From UBA5976 sp037137575 (GTDB taxonomy: Bacteria; Actinomycetota; Actinomycetes; S36-B12; UBA5976), in the NCBI GenBank assembly GCA_037137575.1, contig JBAXKB010000039.1:1-9950 (forward strand): 9,950 nucleotides of DNA, read 5' to 3'. The position numbers were made by a program, and so were the translations under genes. Under the pieces are notes generated by a model. The model did no database searches and was not told the origin of the DNA. It saw only the letters and a program-made list of their open reading frames with translations. Shown in pieces: positions 5,501 through 9,950 of the stretch; position 1 is the stretch's first letter, and each line of letters starts with the position of its first letter.

Positions 5501-8038
5501 ATGGCTTCCCCGTCTAGTACAAAATCGCGACCCGCAAACCCTAAGGGTTCGGCTCGTTCGAGTTCAAAACGTCCCAGCAAAACGGTGCAACATTCACCGG
5601 TAGCCAAATTAACGACGGGGTTTGCCAAGTTAATAACTGCTATTTGGCTCGGGCTGGCACACATAGTTGGGGCAGTGGCCCGTGGAGTGGGTAGAAGCGC
5701 GCGGGACATTAATCCAGATCATCGCAAAGACGGACTCGGCCTTGGTTTTCTAGGCAGTGCCGTAATCGTTGGGGCAGTTGTTTGGTTTCATACCGCAGGG
5801 TTACTAGCTGGCGTTGTAACTTCTGTTGTGGTCGGCGGCGTGGGTATTTTCAGTTACGTAGCGCCAATTGGCTTAACAGCGATAGCAATTCAGATTCTTC
5901 GTCATCCAGATGCGCCTTCGCAGCGCAAAGGTCGACTCGGTATCGGTTGGTCGTTATTTGTTCTCACTGCAATGGGTCTTACTCATCTGCAGCGCGGCAA
6001 TCCATCGCCAACTAGTGGGGCGCAAGCTATGCGCCAAGCTGCTGGTTGGACTGGTTGGATTTTCACCGCTCCGTTCGTTAGCGCAGTGGGCGTGGCAGTA
6101 ACCGCAATTTTGCTCGTGATTATGTTGTTCTTCTCTGTGTTGATTATTACTTCAACTCCGGTAAACACCATCGCCGAAAAACTTAAGTCTCTACGCGGCA
6201 AGGTAGTTGAATTTACTGCGCATGATGCATCGGTTCATCCAAACATCGACGACATTGCAGCTGCGCAAGCAGGAACTAATGAAGAAAGCGCACCGAAACA
6301 ATCTTGGTTGCAGCGTATACGTAATCGCACACAGGCAACTCCAATTGATCCTGCACTTGCAATCGGTCCACTCGATGGTGATATTCCATTTGAAACACCA
6401 TTGGTTGAAGTACAAACGCTTGATGTACCAACAGAAGCTATTGAAGTAGCAGAGCCAGTCGATCTGGCTACGCAAGAAACTGTTGTTATTCCCGTGCCGG
6501 GTCGTACCCCGATAGTGCCAATGCATGACTCTGTTGTTGCTCCAGTGGCCAGACCAGCAAAGACTGTAAGTAACTCAAAATACATACTGCCAAGCGAAGC
6601 AATGTTGAAGCCTGGCGCCGTACATAAAGAGCGCACCAAAGCCAATGACGCGGTAATTGAAGCGCTAACTCAGGTAATGGAACAGTTTGATATCGATGCA
6701 AAGATTACAGGCTTCCACCGCGGCCCAACAGTAACGCGTTATGAAATTGAACTCGGTCCTAAAGTGAAAGTTGAACGAGTCACTGCATTAAGTAAAAACA
6801 TCGCGTACGCGGTGGCTAGTGCCGATGTTCGCATTCTCTCGCCAATTCCGGGCAAGAGCGCAATAGGCATTGAAATTCCAAATACCGATCGAGAAATAGT
6901 TAGCCTTGGCGATGTTCTGCGCAGCAATGAAGCGCACGCGGATACTCATCCAATGCTGGTCGGTATGGGCAAAGATGTTGAAGGTCGCTACATTGTGGCC
7001 AACTTGGCAAAAATGCCGCACCTTTTGGTTGCTGGCGCAACTGGCGCGGGTAAATCGGGCTGCATGAACACTCTGATTACTTCGATTTTGATGCGGGCAA
7101 CACCCGAAGAAGTGCGCATGATTTTGATTGACCCAAAGCGCGTTGAACTAACGGCTTACGAAGGCATCCCGCATCTGATCACGCCAATCATTACTCATCC
7201 TAAAAAAGCTGCGGATGCGTTGGCGTGGGTAGTTAAAGAAATGGAAGCGCGCTATGACGATCTAGCCGCTTACGGATTCCGCCACCTCGATGATTTCAAT
7301 AAAGCAGTTAAGTCCGGCAAAGTAACACCGCCGCCAGGTAGCGAGCGCGTTTTACGCCCGTACCCATACTTGTTAGTGGTCGTAGATGAGTTAGCCGACC
7401 TAATGATGGTTGCGCCTCGTGATGTTGAAGATTCAATTGTGCGTATTACTCAGCTAGCTCGCGCAGCTGGTATTCACCTTGTGTTGGCAACACAGCGGCC
7501 AAGTGTGGATGTTGTAACGGGTTTGATCAAAGCAAACGTACCTAGCCGTTTGGCTTTTGCTACCTCGAGTTTGGGTGATAGCCGAGTTATTCTGGATCAA
7601 CCAGGTGCTGAAAAGCTGGTCGGCCAAGGTGATGGGCTGTTGCTCCCAATGGGAAGTAGTAAGCCGATTCGCGTTCAAGGCTCTTGGGTTAATGAGCAGG
7701 AGATTCGTGCGATTGTTGCTCATTGCAAAAACCAGATGGATCCGCAGTACCGTGACGACGTCACAGTGCCTGCCAATGTCCGCAAGGAAGTAGATGGCGA
7801 TATCGGCGGCGACTTAGACGAATTGGTGCAGGCTGTTGAGCTTGTGGTTTCAACTCAGTTTGGCTCCACCTCAATGTTGCAGCGCAAACTTCGCATCGGC
7901 TTTGCTAAAGCGGGTCGGTTAATGGACCTAATGGAGTCTCGCGCAATTGTGGGCCCATCAGAGGGTTCAAAAGCGCGTGAGGTGTTGATTACGGCAGAAG
8001 ATTTGCCAGGCACCATCGCAATGCTTCGCGGTGAATAG
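5501..8038 (+). CDS. ftsK: DNA translocase FtsK/SpoIIIE
   Basis: FtsK is a septum-anchored hexameric ATPase that pumps chromosomal DNA during division and, in many bacteria, activates dimer resolution at dif. The 845 residues show the full architecture: a basic Ser/Lys/Arg-rich N-terminus (1-35), membrane segments roughly at 40-62, 82-97, 100-131, 146-163 and 181-216, an acidic/Pro/Val linker (about 225-355), the alpha-beta motor, and the gamma winged helix (about 771-845). Walker A is GATGAGKS (512-519, Lys518). Walker B is LLVVVDE (624-630, Asp629-Glu630). The gamma domain contains GSTSMLQRKLRIGFAKAGR, the usual KOPS-reading helix region, so DNA-sequence-oriented translocation is likely. 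The start is set by the membrane-anchor layout and the predicted -10 just upstream. It is separated from rnj by 87 nt and followed by pgsA after 45 nt. Confidence 0.96.
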   Translation: MASPSSTKSRPANPKGSARSSSKRPSKTVQHSPVAKLTTGFAKLITAIWLGLAHIVGAVARGVGRSARDINPDHRKDGLGLGFLGSAVIVGAVVWFHTAGLLAGVVTSVVVGGVGIFSYVAPIGLTAIAIQILRHPDAPSQRKGRLGIGWSLFVLTAMGLTHLQRGNPSPTSGAQAMRQAAGWTGWIFTAPFVSAVGVAVTAILLVIMLFFSVLIITSTPVNTIAEKLKSLRGKVVEFTAHDASVHPNIDDIAAAQAGTNEESAPKQSWLQRIRNRTQATPIDPALAIGPLDGDIPFETPLVEVQTLDVPTEAIEVAEPVDLATQETVVIPVPGRTPIVPMHDSVVAPVARPAKTVSNSKYILPSEAMLKPGAVHKERTKANDAVIEALTQVMEQFDIDAKITGFHRGPTVTRYEIELGPKVKVERVTALSKNIAYAVASADVRILSPIPGKSAIGIEIPNTDREIVSLGDVLRSNEAHADTHPMLVGMGKDVEGRYIVANLAKMPHLLVAGATGAGKSGCMNTLITSILMRATPEEVRMILIDPKRVELTAYEGIPHLITPIITHPKKAADALAWVVKEMEARYDDLAAYGFRHLDDFNKAVKSGKVTPPPGSERVLRPYPYLLVVVDELADLMMVAPRDVEDSIVRITQLARAAGIHLVLATQRPSVDVVTGLIKANVPSRLAFATSSLGDSRVILDQPGAEKLVGQGDGLLLPMGSSKPIRVQGSWVNEQEIRAIVAHCKNQMDPQYRDDVTVPANVRKEVDGDIGGDLDELVQAVELVVSTQFGSTSMLQRKLRIGFAKAGRLMDLMESRAIVGPSEGSKAREVLITAEDLPGTIAMLRGE

Positions 8039-8041
8039 ACT

Positions 8042-8064
8042 AATTAGTGTGAAACTCATTAATT
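8042..8064 (+). repeat. AT-rich hairpin in the ftsK-pgsA gap
   Basis: AATTAGTG (8042-8049) can pair with CTCATTAATT (8055-8064) as RNA through eight pairs including one G-U, with a 7-nt loop. It starts four bases after the ftsK stop codon. No T run follows, so it looks like a weak attenuator or processing site rather than a terminator. It covers the TTG at 8063, making that codon an unlikely start. Confidence 0.35.
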
Positions 8065-8083
8065 GCCCAGCGGGGAAGAATTA

Positions 8084-8695
8084 ATGATGCAACCTGCTAA
8101 ACCGGACTATGTTGGTGACACTGAAAATGATGTCCCTATTCTGAATCTGCCAAACATTCTCACTTTCGTGCGTTTGTTGCTGGTGCCGGTTTTTGCTTTT
8201 TTATTGCCGCAATCACAAACCTCCGACGAGATTCGCTGGTGGGCAACTGCAGTATTTGGTTTCGCAGCCTTAACAGATTTCATCGACGGATACCTAGCTC
8301 GCAAATACAAACTGATTACCAATGTGGGCAAGATTGCCGACCCGATTGCCGACAAACTTTTAATCGGAACAGCTCTTATCGCACTTTCAGTCGAACACAC
8401 GGTTTCATGGTGGTTCACAACGATTATTCTGATTCGTGAAATCGCGATTACATTACTTCGCTTCAAAGTTATTAACCGTGGCGTAATTCCAGCTAGCCGT
8501 GGTGGTAAAGCCAAGACTATTAGCCAGATTGTTGCCATCCTTGCCTACTTAGTGCCGCTTGATGGTTGGGTGGATCAGGTGGCTTTGGTGGCGATGTACT
8601 GCGCAGTAATTCTGACAGTGATCACGGGCATTGATTACGTTTTACGTGCATACCGATTGCCTGATCCCAAAATCGAAATTTCGGTGAGTGAGTAA
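8084..8695 (+). CDS. pgsA: CDP-alcohol phosphatidyltransferase, probable CDP-diacylglycerol-glycerol-3-phosphate 3-phosphatidyltransferase
   Basis: This membrane enzyme transfers a phosphatidyl group from CDP-diacylglycerol to an alcohol, probably glycerol-3-phosphate, making phosphatidylglycerol phosphate. The CDP-alcohol phosphatidyltransferase signature is perfect: Asp65, Asp68-Gly69, Ala72-Arg73, Gly82, Asp86 and Asp90 in the D-x2-D-G-x2-A-R-x8-G-x3-D-x3-D spacing. Several membrane helices surround it. The frame is open from a TTG at 8063, but GGGGAAG (8072-8078) is a strong ribosome site 5 nt before ATG 8084 and 8 nt before ATG 8087. I therefore start at 8084 (204 codons counting stop); 8087 is equally possible. 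The relative at this position in mycobacteria is annotated PgsA3. Paralogues in actinobacteria make phosphatidylinositol phosphate, so the substrate is inferred from synteny, not proven. It abuts cinA with no gap. Confidence 0.9.
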   Translation: MMQPAKPDYVGDTENDVPILNLPNILTFVRLLLVPVFAFLLPQSQTSDEIRWWATAVFGFAALTDFIDGYLARKYKLITNVGKIADPIADKLLIGTALIALSVEHTVSWWFTTIILIREIAITLLRFKVINRGVIPASRGGKAKTISQIVAILAYLVPLDGWVDQVALVAMYCAVILTVITGIDYVLRAYRLPDPKIEISVSE

Positions 8696-9205
8696 ATGTC
8701 TGATACTTACGAATTAGCACTGCAGATTGTCCAAGCACTTGGCGCTCGCACAGTTGCCACGGCCGAATCTTTAACTGGTGGCCTAGTTGGCGCAGCTCTA
8801 ACCGCTGTGCCTGGTTCTTCTCAGGTGTATCGAGGTGGGGTTATTCCATACGCCACCGACTTAAAAGTGAGTTTGCTGGACATTCCAAAACTCACACTCA
8901 GCCATGGGGCAGTGAGCTCTGAAGTCGTTGCTGCGATGGCTGTTAATGCTGCTTATTTGTTGAACTCAGACTTCGGGGTGGCAACTACTGGGGTGGCGGG
9001 CCCTGACGCTGCGGATGACAATCCAGTTGGCACGGTTTTTATTGCTGTGTTCCGACGGGGACGCGATGGGTTCGAGGTTCTGAGCTCAGTGGAGCATCTG
9101 GAACTAACTTCAAATCATGGCGATCCGGTTGCTGCGCGTGCGGACATCCGAGAGCAAAGTGTTGTGGCAGCACTCAAGTTACTTTTGGCCGCGATCCCGA
9201 AATAG
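8696..9205 (+). CDS. cinA: CinA C-terminal-domain protein, nicotinamide-nucleotide amidase (PncC type)
   Basis: This 169-residue protein is the stand-alone CinA C-terminal domain, which in characterised members (PncC) deamidates nicotinamide mononucleotide to nicotinic acid mononucleotide in NAD recycling. Family blocks in order are TVATAESLTGG (19-29), VPGSSQVYRGGVIPYAT (38-54), SHGAVSSEVVAAMA (69-82) and the Gly-rich GVATTGVAGPDAADDNPVGT (94-113). The N-terminal molybdopterin-binding-like domain of long CinA proteins is absent, the normal short form at this locus. The ATG immediately follows the pgsA TAA; translational coupling with pgsA is likely because only weak purine-rich GTGAGTGAG sequence lies upstream. 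A competence role, as the historic name implies, is not indicated. Confidence 0.92.
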   Translation: MSDTYELALQIVQALGARTVATAESLTGGLVGAALTAVPGSSQVYRGGVIPYATDLKVSLLDIPKLTLSHGAVSSEVVAAMAVNAAYLLNSDFGVATTGVAGPDAADDNPVGTVFIAVFRRGRDGFEVLSSVEHLELTSNHGDPVAARADIREQSVVAALKLLLAAIPK

Positions 9206-9234
9206 CTGGTGCATGGCTTGAATATCGAAGATTT

Positions 9235-9246
9235 CCAGAATTCTGG
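9235..9246. repeat. 12-bp perfect palindrome upstream of the clgR-like gene
   Basis: CCAGAATTCTGG is fully self-complementary with no central spacer, so it cannot form an efficient RNA hairpin. It lies 30 nt after the cinA stop and about 20 bp upstream of a candidate -10 for the regulator gene, near the -35 position. It reads as a possible protein-binding site. Confidence 0.45.
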
Positions 9247-9261
9247 CCAAAATTTAACCAA

Positions 9262-9286
9262 GTTGTAATGTACTGCGGAATACAAC
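9262..9286. promoter_or_regulatory. Dyad and candidate -10 upstream of the clgR-like gene
   Basis: GTTGTAAT (9262-9269) and AATACAAC (9279-9286) form an inverted repeat with one mismatched pair and a 9-bp spacer. TAATGT (9266-9271) inside the left arm fits a TAnnnT -10, placing a transcription start near 9278. A dyad over the -10 of an HTH-regulator gene suggests autoregulation. It does not contain the CGC-N5-GCG-type core described for ClgR boxes, so the binding protein is unknown. Confidence 0.35.
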
Positions 9287-9302
9287 GTCAGTGCCTTGTG
9301 TT

Positions 9303-9707
9303 ATGAATAGTGTTATGAAAACAGAAACTGCCTCAAAAGTTCTCACAAGCCCAATAACTCTGACCAGCAAAATTCCCGCGCCAACTGTCTATCGCAGCGC
9401 GCCAACGCCAACTGTGGCGCCCGGCACTCCTATCAAGGCCATTGTTCTGCGCAAGATTATTGGCGAGCAGCTGCGTCGTCATCGCACCGAACAACATCGC
9501 ACATTGCGCGAAGTTTCTCGTGTGGCCCAAGTTTCCTTGGGGTATCTCAGTGAAGTTGAACGTGGACAAAAAGAAGCTTCCAGTGAATTGCTTGCCTCTA
9601 TTTGTCGTTCTCTAAATATCCCGCTAAGCGTGCTTCTCGCCGATGCGGCTGTTGAAGTTGCTAGGTGCGAGACTGGCTTTGATTTCAGCACTGCATCACT
9701 TAGTTAA
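9303..9707 (+). CDS. clgR: ClgR/PopR-family HTH transcriptional regulator
   Basis: This XRE-type DNA-binding protein has its helix-turn-helix at about residues 51-112. The core TLREVSRVAQVSLGYLSEVE (67-86), then RGQKEASSELL, is the hallmark of ClgR, the actinobacterial activator of Clp protease genes; the mycobacterial orthologue sits at the same locus and has been reported to act on recA and DNA-damage promoters. The start is uncertain. GTG 9291, ATG 9303 and ATG 9315 give a 40-50-residue Ser/Thr/Pro/Ala-rich extension (with PAPTVYRSAPTPTVAP) before the domain, whereas typical ClgR is about 100 residues. GTG 9414 would give about 97 residues. None has a clear ribosome site; I use ATG 9303. 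The C-terminus (VEVARCETGFDFSTASLS) is short and acidic. Its own upstream dyads suggest independent control. Confidence 0.85.
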   Translation: MNSVMKTETASKVLTSPITLTSKIPAPTVYRSAPTPTVAPGTPIKAIVLRKIIGEQLRRHRTEQHRTLREVSRVAQVSLGYLSEVERGQKEASSELLASICRSLNIPLSVLLADAAVEVARCETGFDFSTASLS

Positions 9708-9711
9708 GTAG

Positions 9712-9762
9712 TCTGCCAGCGTTTGTCTTGGCACCAAATCTGCCACTAGCGCTCTTTGGCAC
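9712..9762. repeat. Two imperfect ~24-bp direct repeats, each a TGCCA/TGGCA dyad
   Basis: Unit 1 (9712-9734) and unit 2 (9739-9762) both begin TCTGCCA and end TTGGCAC, with a diverged middle. Within each, TGCCA (9714, 9741) faces TGGCA (9729, 9757), so each unit is also an inverted repeat with a 10-11-nt centre. The array fills the gap between the clgR-like gene and the DUF3046 gene and ends just before a candidate -10. It looks like a double operator, though each half could form a weak hairpin. Confidence 0.5.
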
Positions 9763-9768
9763 TAGCAT
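9763..9768 (+). promoter_or_regulatory. Candidate -10 of the DUF3046(-recA) unit
   Basis: TAGCAT fits TAnnnT and ends 8 nt before the ATG at 9777, predicting a start near 9775 and a nearly leaderless message. No Shine-Dalgarno site precedes the ATG. No SOS-type GAAC-N4-GTTC box was seen in the gap. Confidence 0.3.
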
Positions 9769-9776
9769 CTCTATTT

Positions 9777-9950
9777 ATGCGACTCACCGATTTCTGGCAA
9801 CGGATGGAACAAGCTCTTGGCGCGGCCTACGCCCGTTCTTGGGCTGCCGACTTTCGCGTAGCAGCTTTAAATTACCGGACTGTGGATCAAGCAATTGCTG
9901 AAGGCGAAGACACTCAAGTTGTGTGGCGCGCGGTACATGAAACTTTGGGC
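9777..9950 (+). CDS. DUF3046 protein, 3'-truncated by the window edge
   Basis: Fifty-eight codons are present and the frame is open to the last base, so the gene continues beyond the window. The protein starts MRLTDFWQRMEQALGAAYAR and includes YRTVDQAIAEGEDTQVVWRA, which matches DUF3046, a family of small (about 65-residue) actinobacterial proteins encoded just upstream of recA. Only a few residues should be missing. The family has no established function; Trp-rich helices and conserved position beside recA are the main clues. The ATG is supported by the MRLTxFW family start. recA is expected immediately downstream but is not in the window. Confidence 0.88.
   Translation, partial: MRLTDFWQRMEQALGAAYARSWAADFRVAALNYRTVDQAIAEGEDTQVVWRAVHETLG

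Noticed and set aside
5425..5709. Minus-strand 94-codon open frame spanning the 9-bp repeat and the ftsK 5' end
   Set aside because: It overlaps the well-supported ftsK N-terminus, has no recognisable domain, and its repetitive C-terminal peptide just reflects the 9-bp tandem array.
6191..6645. Minus-strand frames of 111 and 136 codons opposite the FtsK linker
   Set aside because: They lie opposite the low-complexity linker of ftsK, where antisense frames stay open by composition; no ribosome site or family resemblance.
8063..8083. TTG start giving seven extra residues on PgsA
   Set aside because: It lacks a ribosome site, lies inside a hairpin, and a strong GGGGAAG site serves ATG 8084/8087.
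8107..8538. 143-codon minus-strand frame opposite pgsA
   Set aside because: The + strand frame carries a perfect CDP-alcohol phosphatidyltransferase signature; the antisense frame is a shadow.
9708..9776. SOS (LexA) box or mycobacterial RecA-independent damage promoter before the DUF3046 gene
   Set aside because: No GAAC-N4-GTTC core. TTTGTCTTGG at 9722-9731 loosely resembles the TTGTCRGTG element, but no TAnnnT lies at the required 8-bp spacing.

Overview
This window comes from an actinobacterial (Actinomycetota) chromosome. The gene order thyX - dapA - rnj (RNase J) - ftsK - pgsA - cinA/pncC - clgR-like HTH gene - DUF3046 gene is the conserved actinobacterial arrangement that normally leads into recA and recX just downstream. 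Mycobacterium tuberculosis keeps the same order around Rv2754c-Rv2738c, with a few extra genes. G+C looks close to half by eye, which is low for the phylum. With tight gene packing and a secreted protein carrying a short cysteine-pair module, this suggests a streamlined, probably aquatic lineage (Nanopelagicales-like or a small-genome Microbacteriaceae). The lineage is inference. All recognised genes are on the + strand.

Layout. Positions 3-1034 encode a secreted GH16 beta-glucanase-type glycoside hydrolase. Positions 1188-2042 encode an FTR1/EfeU-type high-affinity iron permease without efeO or efeB beside it. These two are the accessory part. From 2106 the housekeeping block begins. thyX, dapA and rnj are nearly contiguous (12-nt gap, then a 4-nt GTGA overlap) and probably form one operon. 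ftsK follows after an 87-nt gap with its own predicted promoter. pgsA (start re-assigned to 8084) and cinA (ATG directly after the pgsA stop) follow ftsK. A ClgR/PopR-family regulator has its own upstream region rich in dyads. The window ends inside a DUF3046 gene (from 9777) that usually precedes recA.

How the genes work together. ThyX makes dTMP, DapA commits aspartate semialdehyde to diaminopimelate and lysine, RNase J processes and decays RNA, FtsK pumps chromosomal DNA at the division septum, PgsA makes phosphatidylglycerol-phosphate-type lipids, CinA/PncC recycles pyridine nucleotides, and ClgR-type regulators control Clp protease and, in mycobacteria, DNA-damage promoters. The grouping is ancient and conserved rather than one pathway.

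I see no CRISPR array, transposon, tRNA or rRNA, and no convincing undescribed multi-gene system. What deserves a second look is mostly in the short intergenic regions. These are a perfect 10-bp dyad on the predicted -10 of the iron permease gene, a 15-bp palindrome before thyX, a 9-bp-period tandem array ahead of ftsK, dyads before the clgR-like gene, a duplicated TGCCA/TGGCA dyad before the DUF3046-recA unit, and repeated signs of leaderless transcription (TAnnnT 7-8 nt before a start codon lacking a Shine-Dalgarno site).
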